Virus record (IMG/VR): IMGVR_UViG_3300046001_003464 | Span: 1 to 33,874 of that record | Direction: 5' to 3' (one strand) | Origin: a virus | Length of the DNA stretch: 33,874 nt | Shown here: positions 8,433 to 16,382 of the stretch, one piece after another | How positions within the stretch are numbered: position 1 is the stretch's first letter | Layout of the letters: each line of letters starts with the position of its first letter | The notes under the pieces: generated by a model | What the model saw: only the letters and a program-made list of their open reading frames with translations | The model's database searches: none | What the model was told of the DNA's origin: nothing | Made by a program: the position numbers and the translations under genes

Positions 8433-9401
8433 ATGCCAATTTCATTAGTCTCAATTTTTAATATCGAACCTCCCGCCAATGCAACTGCTAATGCCAATTT
8501 GCAGTTCAATTCGTCTACGGGTCGGGCGGAGTGGGTTAGTCCTCCTCGAGTTTTTCAAGGTACTATATCTGGATATAGCTCGGGCGGTCAGGGCCCTGTA
8601 AATACTATAGAAAAATTCCCTTTCTCCACTAATACCAATGCAAGTGACGTCGGAGATCTCTCACAGGCTAGAAGATATGCTGCGGGTCAAAGCTCTGCCG
8701 AAAATGGTTATACATCTGGTGGAGAAACTACTCTTAACATAATAGATAAGTTTCCTTTTGCTGCAAACGCCAACGCAACAGACGTAGGTGACTTGACTCA
8801 AGGTAGAGATGGTCCAACAGGGCAGAGTTCTACTGTGAGCGGATTTACTTCAGGGGGCTGGGCTACTCCCAATGTCAATACAATAGATAAGTTCCCATTC
8901 GCTAGCGATGCCAATGCGACGGATGTCGGGGACCTTACGGTAGTTAGAAGATATCTAGCTGGACAAAGCTCTACCGCAAGTGGATACTCTTCCGGAGGAG
9001 CCTCTCTTTCAAATGTCACTACAATAGATAAGTTTCCCTTCGCTAGCAACGCCAATGCAACTGGTGTCGGTAATCTAACTAATACTACTGTTAGAGGTGC
9101 TGGACAAAGTTCTAGTACGAGTGGATACGTTTCTGGCGGTACCGGTGTTGGGACTCTTAACACAATCGATAAATTCCCTTTCGCTACCGATGCCAACGCG
9201 GTAGATGCAGGTGACTTAACACAAGCTAGAACAGGTCCGTCAGGTCAAAGCTCTACTATATCTGGATATTCAGTAGGTGGGTGGGCTCCTCCGACTTTAT
9301 CAAATGTTATAGATAAATTTGCCTTTGCTTCAAGCGCCAATGCAACTGATGTTGGAGACTCTACTGTTACCGGAGCTTATGCCGCTGGACAGCAGATATG
9401 A
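8433..9401 (+). CDS. Kelch-like six-repeat beta-propeller protein 6
   Basis: I place the start at the ATG at 8433 (MPISLVSIFNIEPP), which follows the preceding TAA by one base. An upstream in-frame ATG at 8397 would add 12 residues inside the previous gene and has no support. The 322-aa product has a ~45-residue docking module (ANLQFNSSTGRAEW, VFQGTISGYSSGG) and six Kelch-like repeats. Repeats 4 and 6 are the most divergent (ATGVGNLTN, DKFAFA). The gene ends in AGQQI with TGA at 9399-9401, which overlaps an ATG at 9398 belonging to the broken ninth copy. Probable adhesin. Confidence 0.8.
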   Translation: MPISLVSIFNIEPPANATANANLQFNSSTGRAEWVSPPRVFQGTISGYSSGGQGPVNTIEKFPFSTNTNASDVGDLSQARRYAAGQSSAENGYTSGGETTLNIIDKFPFAANANATDVGDLTQGRDGPTGQSSTVSGFTSGGWATPNVNTIDKFPFASDANATDVGDLTVVRRYLAGQSSTASGYSSGGASLSNVTTIDKFPFASNANATGVGNLTNTTVRGAGQSSSTSGYVSGGTGVGTLNTIDKFPFATDANAVDAGDLTQARTGPSGQSSTISGYSVGGWAPPTLSNVIDKFAFASSANATDVGDSTVTGAYAAGQQI

Positions 9402-9476
9402 CTTTGTCATTATCGAGTCTCTGCCAACGCAACTGACGCAGACAACTTGAACGCCCTTAGCAGGCCAACAAGTTTA
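9398..9476 (+). pseudogene. Remnant of a ninth Kelch-like gene (start and end only)
   Basis: An ATG at 9398 overlaps the upstream stop as ATGA, exactly as at 4584 and 6140, and begins MTLSLSSL, like other N-termini in the cluster. The frame stops at 9434-9436. From 9423 the DNA instead matches the end of a Kelch gene: GCCAACGCAACTGACG (the NATD codons) and AGCAGGCCAACAAG (9459-9472, the AGQQ codons) are nearly intact, with about 11 bases lost between them, then TAA at 9474-9476. This is best explained by a large internal deletion of a former propeller gene. Confidence 0.65.
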
Positions 9477-9490
9477 ACGTAATTTTTTTA

Positions 9491-9519
9491 TTGACAACCT
9501 CACAAAAAAAGTCTAGTAT
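9491..9519 (+). promoter_or_regulatory. Possible sigma70-type promoter before the cytidylyltransferase
   Basis: TTGACA (9491-9496, perfect -35) is followed after 17 bases by TAGTAT (9514-9519, 4 of 6). TATAAG (9517-9522) is a better -10 hexamer but at a 20-base spacing. The ATG at 9525 is so close that the transcript would be nearly leaderless. The -35 and its A/T-rich surroundings are clear; activity is inferred. Confidence 0.4.
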
Positions 9520-9524
9520 AAGGC

Positions 9525-9938
9525 ATGACTCGAATTTTTACTAATGGCACCTTTGATGTGCTACATCCTGGACACATTGCGCTTTTACAGTATGCCGCTT
9601 CATTAGGTGACTACCTGCTAGTCGCACTTGATAGTGATGAACGTGTCTCCGCTCGTAAAGGGCCTTCACGACCGGTGAACTCGCTCTATGCTAGAACTAC
9701 TCTAATGTCCGCACTACGCGGTGTTGACGAGGTGCGTTCGTTTAGCAGTGATGCCGAGCTTGAAGCGATTGTTGAAGACTATTGTCCTAGCGTGATGGTT
9801 GTCGGTAGTGACTGGCGCGGTAAACGCATTGTCGGGGCGCAGCACGCTGCACGTGTTGAATATTTTGAACGTACAACATCTGATTCGACAAGTGAGATAC
9901 TAAATAACTATCTCCTTCGTCTCCGTGAGAAATTTTAA
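9525..9938 (+). CDS. Cytidylyltransferase-like nucleotidyltransferase
   Basis: This 137-aa protein belongs to the cytidylyltransferase-like superfamily, which joins a nucleotide to a sugar or polyol phosphate (as in glycerol-3-phosphate cytidylyltransferase or the RfaE/HldE C-terminal domain). The signature GTFDVLHPGHI at residues 8-18 contains the HxGH nucleotide-binding motif. RTTSDSTSEI near residue 116 corresponds to the family's RT.G.STT motif. Length fits a single-domain enzyme. It sits alone inside the fibre cluster, behind a possible promoter, and its TAA overlaps the next ATG by one base (9938). It could supply an activated sugar or polyol for glycan modification together with the enzymes at 14462-19567. 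Substrate not determined. Confidence 0.85.
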   Translation: MTRIFTNGTFDVLHPGHIALLQYAASLGDYLLVALDSDERVSARKGPSRPVNSLYARTTLMSALRGVDEVRSFSSDAELEAIVEDYCPSVMVVGSDWRGKRIVGAQHAARVEYFERTTSDSTSEILNNYLLRLREKF

Positions 9939-12256
9939 TGAGTAACACTTTTACCACCCCTCGAGTAGTAACTACCGTATCTCAGAGTAGGTTAGATTAT
10001 AATAATGCTCTAACTTCGTTACTTCAAAATTTTGCAAGTACAGGGTCGCCGAATCCGACTGACATAAACCTAGAAGATGGTACTGGATTTCGTACTGGAA
10101 TGCTCTGGTATAAGAGCGGGACCGACACTGCTGACGGGCAAGGTCGGTTATTTATTTATAATGGCACAGAGTTTACACGTAACGGGTTAAACGCTTATAA
10201 AATGCCTAGTATTACAGCTGCGAATACTGCAGCTACTTCTGGTACTGTCTCTTATGGAGACTTAATACTAGTAGGCAGTGACCTGCTATACATGGTTAAT
10301 ACTGCAAACAATGGTATTGTCCGTATTGGTGGGGACGCTGTGACTCTTTCAGGTCTCGCCTCTACCCAATTTGTTCGAGCAGATATAGATGACGATATCG
10401 CAGGTAATATTGCATTTACTAGTAACGCTTTCGTACGTCTTCCCATAGGCAATACGGCACAACGTCCGGGCACCTCTACAATAGGTATGCTCCGATATAA
10501 TACTAGTCTCAACTCGTTTGAAGGGTATGACGGTACTGAGTGGGGAGAGATTGGCGGCGGCGGAGCTTTTACCGATGACGGCACTTATGTTCACTATATT
10601 GGCGGAGCTAACGTAGGAATTGGTACGGATACTCCGAGCGCTAACTTACATGTTGCAGGAGCTGGAGGTATCTTAAAGCTAGAAACTGGTACTACAAGTG
10701 ACGTAGTAGGTGTAGCTCTTCGTATAAGTCGAAACAGCACTGCAATTGCTACTAACTCAGGCTATGGTGGAGTAGAGTGGAGTGGCGGAGATACAGGTGG
10801 CTCAGGGGTTCGTGGATATGTAAAAGGATTTGCAGCAGGCGAGAACGGAGAATTTAGCGTTCGGCTTGCAACTCAAGGCAGCGGTGCATCTTCCCCTGTT
10901 GATAGATTAAGCGTCTGGTCTAGTGGTAACGTCGGTATTGGCGTTTTGAATGCTAATACCCCACTACAAGTTGCGGGTAATATCTCAGTTTCTGGCGGCG
11001 ATGCAACAATCTTTAATCGTGATGCAAACTATCTTGCGCTGGGCACTAACAATAGAGAAGTACTACGCATTACTCCGACAGGTAACCTCGCCTATGGTAC
11101 CAGCAGTCCTAGTTCTAACGTACAGTTTAACGGTGCAGGTCCTGTATTACGACTTCAAACCGCTAGCACGTCTGATGTTACCGGGGTCTCACTTCGTTTT
11201 CATCAAACAGACACTACTATTGTCGCCGGTCAAAGCTATGGCGGAGTAGAATGGGATGGAGACGATACAGAAGGTTCGGGTGTACGAGGGTACATTCGAG
11301 GTAATGCAGAAGGCTCTAGTGGTGAATTTAGTCTTAGATTTGCTACTCAAGGGTCTGGAGTGTCAGCGCCTGTTGAACGTCTTGTAGTTAACGCTGCAGG
11401 TAGTGTTGGTATAGGCACTGTTACACCTTCTACTACATTGCACGTGGTAGGTACTATTACAGGTAGTCTAGCCCTTATCAACTCCGTAGATGTTTTAGCA
11501 AATGATGGAGTAACCCTAGCAACAGCTCGTGGTAACGACCACAGCACTCTTCTTAGTGCCTATGCTAATGACGTGTTAACTCTTGCTACTGCCAGAGGCA
11601 ATGACCACTCTACTTTACTATCAGCTCAGGCAAATGATTATAACTCTTACTTAACTATTAGTGCAAATGATGGAGTAACTCTTGCTACTGCTAGGGGTAA
11701 CGACCACAGCACTCTTCTTAGCGCTTATGCTAATGATGTATTAACTCTTGCTACTGCTAGGGGTAACGACCACAGCACTCTTCTTAGCGCCTATGCTAAT
11801 GATGTGTTAACTCTTGCTACTGCTAGGGGTAACGACCACAGCACTCTTCTTAGCGCCTATGCTAATGACGTGTTAACTCTTGCTACTGCTAGGGGTAACG
11901 ACCACAGCACTCTTCTTAGCGCCTATGCTAATGACGTGTTAACTCTTGCTACTGCTAGGGGTAACGATCATACTACTTTCGTAACAGTTACGGCTAACCT
12001 CTATAATACTTTTGTCAGCCTAAATGCTAATCTAGGGTCTAGTACTTATAGCAGTCAAACTATTTATACAGTAACTACTACTAATAACTACACTATGAGA
12101 CAAAGTGTAGCTAGTGCTAATAATATTCTAGTTTCTCTATCTGGATTAACACAGATTCCGTGGACTAGTTATACTGTTTATGGTAATACTACTTTGCGGT
12201 TAAACAATACTGCTCCTCTCATTGCTAACATCCCTATTGAGATTCGGTTCTTATAA
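9938..12256 (+). CDS. Large tail fibre with VGIG-type repeats and hendecad shaft
   Basis: This 772-aa protein starts with an FTTPRVV segment and a globular region. From about residue 225 it carries repeats of the phage-fibre type VGIGTDTPSANLHVAG. A ~90-residue block (TSDV.GV.LR ... YGGVEW ... GSGVRGY ... FATQGSG ... VGIG) is present twice. Residues 521-696 are sixteen 11-residue shaft units, and residues ~697-772 are the beta adaptor ending PIEIRFL. There is no S74-type chaperone domain at the C-terminus; the adaptor ends the chain. TAA overlaps the ATG of the propeller gene at 12256 by one base. This is probably the longest fibre, with its tip encoded separately. Confidence 0.8.
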   Translation: MSNTFTTPRVVTTVSQSRLDYNNALTSLLQNFASTGSPNPTDINLEDGTGFRTGMLWYKSGTDTADGQGRLFIYNGTEFTRNGLNAYKMPSITAANTAATSGTVSYGDLILVGSDLLYMVNTANNGIVRIGGDAVTLSGLASTQFVRADIDDDIAGNIAFTSNAFVRLPIGNTAQRPGTSTIGMLRYNTSLNSFEGYDGTEWGEIGGGGAFTDDGTYVHYIGGANVGIGTDTPSANLHVAGAGGILKLETGTTSDVVGVALRISRNSTAIATNSGYGGVEWSGGDTGGSGVRGYVKGFAAGENGEFSVRLATQGSGASSPVDRLSVWSSGNVGIGVLNANTPLQVAGNISVSGGDATIFNRDANYLALGTNNREVLRITPTGNLAYGTSSPSSNVQFNGAGPVLRLQTASTSDVTGVSLRFHQTDTTIVAGQSYGGVEWDGDDTEGSGVRGYIRGNAEGSSGEFSLRFATQGSGVSAPVERLVVNAAGSVGIGTVTPSTTLHVVGTITGSLALINSVDVLANDGVTLATARGNDHSTLLSAYANDVLTLATARGNDHSTLLSAQANDYNSYLTISANDGVTLATARGNDHSTLLSAYANDVLTLATARGNDHSTLLSAYANDVLTLATARGNDHSTLLSAYANDVLTLATARGNDHSTLLSAYANDVLTLATARGNDHTTFVTVTANLYNTFVSLNANLGSSTYSSQTIYTVTTTNNYTMRQSVASANNILVSLSGLTQIPWTSYTVYGNTTLRLNNTAPLIANIPIEIRFL
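11678..11971 (+). repeat. Near-identical 66-bp tandem repeats in the fibre shaft
   Basis: Four full 66-base units start at 11678, 11744, 11810 and 11876, with a partial fifth at 11942. Each encodes two hendecads (TLATARGNDH..., STLLSAYANDVL). The units differ at only a few positions, while the flanking copies at 11498-11677 are clearly diverged. This marks a recent tandem expansion and a site prone to length change by slippage or recombination. Confidence 0.85.
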
Positions 12257-13371
12257 TGACTCTTCTATCGCTTGACCCTTCTTTAATAGACGGAACTGGA
12301 GTCAGTGCTAACGCTGTTATCTCATACAACAGCGTCACTGCGTATTTACAAGTTAGTTCTACTACAGGTCCTACAGGAAATGTAAATATTGTAACTCTTG
12401 CCCCTTATTTGTTAGAGCCTTTAGAGATTCCAGGATATGCTATAGAGGCAAACGCTAACGTTTTTTATAACGCGGTAAATAATAGAGTTCAGATGAGTTC
12501 TTATTTACGAGCTTATCAAGGTTTTACAAGTGGTTATACCTCTGGCGGTTCTAGTCCTACGTACACTAATACAATAGATAAGTTTTCATTCACCTCAGAT
12601 GGTAATGCGACAGATGTTGGAGACCTGACCGTAGCTAGGGATTCTGCAGCAGGTCAGAGCTCTAATACTCATGGTTATACCTCTGGTGGAGCAGCCCCTG
12701 TAACCAACGTTATAGACAGATTTCCTTTTGCATCTGGGGGTAATGCTACAGATGTCGGAGATTTAACGCAAACGCGATTAACTGCTGCCGGGCAGAGTTC
12801 TGAAGTAAGCGGATATACTTCAGGCGGCTATTCTATCCCTTTTGCTATTCGAAATACTATAGACAAATTTCCTTTTGCCACTAACGCCAATGCAACTGAT
12901 GTTGGGGATTTAAGCGTAGCGAGGTCTGATGTTACAGGAGTTAGCTCTCCTCTATCTGGATACTCTTTAATGGGTATTTCTACTCCAGGAGCTGAAGTAA
13001 ATACAATTGATAAATTTCCCTTTGCCACTAATGCTAATGCAACAGATGTAGGTGATATTACACAAACAGGTTCTCGCGCATCCGGGCAAAGCTCTGCCTA
13101 TTATGGTTATAAGGGTGGTCATTCTGGTTCTACTCGTATAGATAAGTTTCCTTTTGCGGTAAATTCAAATGCTACTACGGTAGGAGATATTACTCAAAGT
13201 AGATTCGAAGCCGCAGGTCAGAGTTCTACTGTGTCTGGATATATTTCTGGCGGTCGTAGCCCTACTATTAGAACTACTATTGATAAGTATCCGTTTGCTT
13301 CAGAGTCAAATTCCTCAGATGTAGGAGACCTCACTGTAGGTAGATATGACGTAGCAGGACAACAGGTTTAG
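12256..13371 (+). CDS. Kelch-like propeller protein 7 with doubled docking module
   Basis: This 371-aa protein begins with two tandem docking modules. The first is LDPSLID...AVISYNSVTAYLQV, and the second (residues ~46-80) is LAPYLLEP...NVFYNAVNNRVQM. A YQG linker and six Kelch-like repeats follow. Repeat 5 is trimmed (GYKGG, then STRIDKFPF without the usual NT), and repeat 6 reads DKYPFA. The ATG shares one base with the stop of the large fibre gene, so it is coupled to that gene and probably forms its tip. The upstream end of that fibre and this start recreate, as two genes, the order seen in one gene at 3016 and 4584. Confidence 0.8.
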   Translation: MTLLSLDPSLIDGTGVSANAVISYNSVTAYLQVSSTTGPTGNVNIVTLAPYLLEPLEIPGYAIEANANVFYNAVNNRVQMSSYLRAYQGFTSGYTSGGSSPTYTNTIDKFSFTSDGNATDVGDLTVARDSAAGQSSNTHGYTSGGAAPVTNVIDRFPFASGGNATDVGDLTQTRLTAAGQSSEVSGYTSGGYSIPFAIRNTIDKFPFATNANATDVGDLSVARSDVTGVSSPLSGYSLMGISTPGAEVNTIDKFPFATNANATDVGDITQTGSRASGQSSAYYGYKGGHSGSTRIDKFPFAVNSNATTVGDITQSRFEAAGQSSTVSGYISGGRSPTIRTTIDKYPFASESNSSDVGDLTVGRYDVAGQQV

Positions 13372-13372
13372 T

Positions 13373-14413
13373 ATGTCACTTACTCGTTTAAATATTGCTT
13401 TTATCTCTCCTGATACTTCAGGGTTTAACTCTGTGCTACGTTATAGTACCGCAGAATCTAAGTTTATCTGGGATAACTCTGAATTCTCTTTCACAGCTAA
13501 CTATCAAGGTAGTGTCAGTGGTTATACATCTGGCGGAGGAAATCTCGATTCTAGTTTTCTTAACGTTATAGACAAGTTTCCTTTCGCAGCAGATGGAAAT
13601 GCCTCAGATGTAGGTGATTTATCTCAAGTCAGAACTCAAGTAGCGGGACAAAGTTCGCTTGTATCTGGATATACTTCTGGAGGCGTAACTTTTCCTGCGA
13701 CGCCGACTAGAGTTAATACAATAGATAAATTCCCTTTCGCTTCTAACGCTAATGCTACAGATGTAGGAGACTTAACCGCAGTTAGACGCTTTTCTACAGG
13801 GCAGAGTTCTAGTGAGAGTGGATATACCTCAGGAGGTGGAAATGATGGTGGGTACCTCAATATAATAGATAAGTTTCCTTTTGCTACTAATGCTAATGCA
13901 ACAGATGTAGGAGACTTAACTTTAATTAGAGCTAGGCCCGCAGGACAAAATTCTGGAACTTCTGGCTACTCTTCGGGAGGAACGGGGGCCCCGCCTACAC
14001 TTACTATTGTAAATACAATAGATAAATTTCCGTTTGCCACCAACGCTAATGCAAGTGACGTGGGGGACCTAACTCAAGTAAAAACAGGCGCGACTGGTAC
14101 TAGTTCTGCCGTACGCGGTTATACTGCGGGAGGCAGTTCTAGTGTGCCTACTATAGTAAATACTATTGATAGATTCCCTTTTGCTGCCGACGCTAATGCA
14201 ACGGATGTAGGGGATTTAACTATTGTTACGCTATCTCCTGCTGGGCAGCAATCTACTGCTTCTGGATACGTTTCTGGAGGTATACTCACTCAAACTCCTA
14301 GTTTTACTTACACAAATGTAATTAACAAGTTTCCCTTTGCTGCTGACGGGAATGCAAGCGATGTAGGAGATCTAACTGTTGCAAGAGGTTACTCAGCAGG
14401 CCAGCAAGATTAA
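13373..14413 (+). CDS. Kelch-like six-repeat beta-propeller protein 8
   Basis: This 346-aa protein has a ~48-residue docking module (LNIAFISP ... VLRYSTAESKFIW ... YQGSVSGYTSGG) and six Kelch-like repeats. GG-to-NTID loops are longer than in most paralogs (for example ILTQTPSFTYT in repeat 6 and VTFPATPTRV in repeat 2). The start follows the preceding TAG by one base; AGGA in the upstream AGQQ codons is the only nearby ribosome-binding signal, at 13 bases. It is the last propeller gene of the cluster and is followed by a 48-base gap. Confidence 0.8.
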   Translation: MSLTRLNIAFISPDTSGFNSVLRYSTAESKFIWDNSEFSFTANYQGSVSGYTSGGGNLDSSFLNVIDKFPFAADGNASDVGDLSQVRTQVAGQSSLVSGYTSGGVTFPATPTRVNTIDKFPFASNANATDVGDLTAVRRFSTGQSSSESGYTSGGGNDGGYLNIIDKFPFATNANATDVGDLTLIRARPAGQNSGTSGYSSGGTGAPPTLTIVNTIDKFPFATNANASDVGDLTQVKTGATGTSSAVRGYTAGGSSSVPTIVNTIDRFPFAADANATDVGDLTIVTLSPAGQQSTASGYVSGGILTQTPSFTYTNVINKFPFAADGNASDVGDLTVARGYSAGQQD

Positions 14414-14461
14414 AATAACTTTGTAGTAGACAACCACCCTAAAATAATATAAGCTTTTAGT

Positions 14462-15187
14462 ATGAAAAAACTTGTTACCGTACTCTGCACTGACGACTGG
14501 CAACCGAACATTCGTTCGTTGACGTTTCCACTCTTTAAATATTTTGCTCGCAAGATAGGAGCAGACTTCCACGTCATCCGCACACGTCAGTTTCCTGACC
14601 ACCCGCTCTGTTACGAACGCTTTCAACTCTACGAGCTGTCCAAACACTATGATTGGACCTATCAGTTTGATGCGGATTTATTGCTGCATCCTGACATGCC
14701 CGATTTAACACCTCTGCTAACCAAGGATATTGCAGTTGTTTCGCAACCAGGCATGGCATCGCAGTCATATCAGAGTGATGAATACTTCTTGCGTGATGGG
14801 CGCAATCTCTGTGTGGGCATCTTTTTCACACTCACCTCTGATTGGACTCGTGACTTCTGGAATCCTCCCCTTGATATTTCACCTGAAGTCGCGATGTCGC
14901 GTTGTACTCCAAAAGTATTTGAGTGGCGTGAGCGTCAGCTGTTTCACGAGCATGTAGTAATTGACTACCTTATCTCTCGTAACGTCGCACGATATGGCAT
15001 AAAAATCAAGCCAATTCAGAGCGTCTTCTCTGACGCACTCTCTCGTGGGTACTGTTCGCTACTGCCCGTAGACGACTATATTATGCACAATGCGTCCCTA
15101 CAAAACCATCATAAACTAGCACATATTCGTAATGTGCTGCAAAACTACTGGAAGATTGACCCGACTCAGCCTCCAGTCACCCTATAA
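14462..15187 (+). CDS. GT-A-type glycosyltransferase-like protein
   Basis: This 241-aa protein starts with a beta-strand VTVLCTDDW and has FDAD at residues 69-72 (in YQFDADLLLHPDM), which fits the DxD metal/nucleotide-sugar motif of GT-A enzymes. A late HNASLQNHHKLAHIR segment may supply a metal-binding His, as in family 8-like enzymes. No membrane segment is seen. It opens the tailoring cassette after the fibre genes. Sequence upstream contains TAGACA (14427) and TATAAG (14448), but the 15-base spacing makes a promoter uncertain. Donor and acceptor unknown; transfer of a sugar to a fibre, capsid or host glycan are all possible. Confidence 0.65.
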   Translation: MKKLVTVLCTDDWQPNIRSLTFPLFKYFARKIGADFHVIRTRQFPDHPLCYERFQLYELSKHYDWTYQFDADLLLHPDMPDLTPLLTKDIAVVSQPGMASQSYQSDEYFLRDGRNLCVGIFFTLTSDWTRDFWNPPLDISPEVAMSRCTPKVFEWRERQLFHEHVVIDYLISRNVARYGIKIKPIQSVFSDALSRGYCSLLPVDDYIMHNASLQNHHKLAHIRNVLQNYWKIDPTQPPVTL

Positions 15188-15197
15188 GGAGAATACC

Positions 15198-15539
15198 ATG
15201 CCCATAGTAGAATTTAAGAAACACCCAGTAGAAGGCGGAATGCGGGGGTCTAAGATTCCTGATTTTGTTCGTGGTAGTGCGGACTACCATAATCCCAACG
15301 ACGATACCTATGTAGGTTGGGTTGCCGATAATCGTGACTTCTACCTACCTGATAGCGTTGTGGTACTAGATAAGCCTGCCTTTGTCTCTCGTATGCTCGC
15401 TATTCATGCAGTACAACCGATGACTACTTTTGGTGGCGAGCCTGGCAGTAGCCCTACTACCATGAGTGAATCACAAGTGATTACTTTTGCTGAAGAAACC
15501 TTTGACCGCATTGTGGCCCATTGCCGCGCTGAGGACTAA
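15198..15539 (+). CDS. Conserved-looking 113-aa protein of unknown function
   Basis: I choose the ATG at 15198 because AAGGAG (15186-15191) lies six bases upstream; a longer frame from 15132 would overlap the previous gene by 56 bases without signals. The soluble product begins MPIVEFKKHP and contains DDTYVGWV, then YLPDSVVVLD and FVSRMLAIH, with an acidic helical end. I recall similar short proteins near fibre genes in marine phages but cannot name a function. It sits between the glycosyltransferase-like gene and the sulfotransferase, on the same strand. Confidence 0.7.
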   Translation: MPIVEFKKHPVEGGMRGSKIPDFVRGSADYHNPNDDTYVGWVADNRDFYLPDSVVVLDKPAFVSRMLAIHAVQPMTTFGGEPGSSPTTMSESQVITFAEETFDRIVAHCRAED

Positions 15540-15554
15540 TCGTTAGAGAACTGA

Positions 15555-16382
15555 ATGAAACAACTTCACTTTTGTGGCGGTCTACCGCGTACCGGTTCAA
15601 CGTTGTTGATGAATATACTTCAACAAAATCCGGCTATCTTTACGACCGCCACAGACCCTTTTCCCCAAATACTTCAAACTCAAATACTAATAAAGTCTCG
15701 ATATAGTGAGTCTTTTCAGGCTATGTCTGTTGACCAGGCTGATGCGGCTGTGCATGGCATGGCACTCGGAGCAACACAAGGTTGGTACAGTGGCTTAACC
15801 CAAAAGCCTATTGTAGTTTCTAAGTCTCGTACCTGGGCTGGACTACATCATCTCTTTCCTGACTCTAAGATTCTAGTCACGCTACGTGATTTACGTGATG
15901 TGGTGGAGAGCTTTGATAAGGTGAACGCTCGCGTTCGCGCTCTTCATACTTTTGGAGATGACCAAACACTCTACGGCTCGATGAGTGAAGAAGAGAAGAT
16001 GTACTACCACTTTAAAGAGCAAAACGCCTTTTCCGCTACGCTGCGCCATGAAATACCTAAGTACTTAGATCTATTTAAACGTGCTCCTCATCGTGTAAAG
16101 TTCGTACGATACGAAGACGTGCTCAAGCATCCTCAGTATATGCTAGAGCGCATCTACAACTTTTTAGAACTAGAACCCTACTCACACGATTTAAATCATA
16201 TCGAACAGTCACAGATGTTCGAACATGATAATGCCTATTTTAGAGAACGCACAGATCATCGCACACACCCTACAATGTTGCCGTGGCGCGAACCTCAGAG
16301 AACACTCTCTGATAGTTTTCATCAACAGATTGTACAGAACAATCAGTGGTACTATCGTAGCTTTTATCCAGAGGTGTTGTAG
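15555..16382 (+). CDS. Sulfotransferase family protein
   Basis: This 275-aa protein has the two PAPS-binding signatures of cytosolic sulfotransferases. The 5'-phosphosulfate loop is GLPRTGST at residues 9-16, and a 3'-phosphate-binding region contains KSRTWAGL and then LVTLRDLRDVVESF at ~107-120. Length matches single-domain members. The family moves sulfate from PAPS to hydroxyls on carbohydrates, proteins or small molecules; the acceptor here is unknown. The PAPS donor would have to come from the host unless made elsewhere in the phage genome. Its stop overlaps the GTG start of the oxygenase at 16382 by one base. Confidence 0.85.
   Translation: MKQLHFCGGLPRTGSTLLMNILQQNPAIFTTATDPFPQILQTQILIKSRYSESFQAMSVDQADAAVHGMALGATQGWYSGLTQKPIVVSKSRTWAGLHHLFPDSKILVTLRDLRDVVESFDKVNARVRALHTFGDDQTLYGSMSEEEKMYYHFKEQNAFSATLRHEIPKYLDLFKRAPHRVKFVRYEDVLKHPQYMLERIYNFLELEPYSHDLNHIEQSQMFEHDNAYFRERTDHRTHPTMLPWREPQRTLSDSFHQQIVQNNQWYYRSFYPEVL

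Noticed and set aside
11678-11971. CRISPR-like array
   Set aside because: Units are contiguous 66-bp coding repeats without unique spacers, in frame in a fibre gene.
464-14413. Diversity-generating retroelement acting on the variable loops
   Set aside because: No reverse transcriptase or template repeat is present in the window, and differences include many silent changes of all kinds instead of changes at adenines only. It cannot be excluded outside the window.
14427-14453. Promoter before the glycosyltransferase-like gene (TAGACA and TATAAG)
   Set aside because: The spacing is 15 bases, or a weak -35 at other spacings; not strong enough to list as a feature.
15132-15197. Earlier start for the 113-aa protein
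   Set aside because: AAGGAG at 15186-15191 points to ATG 15198.
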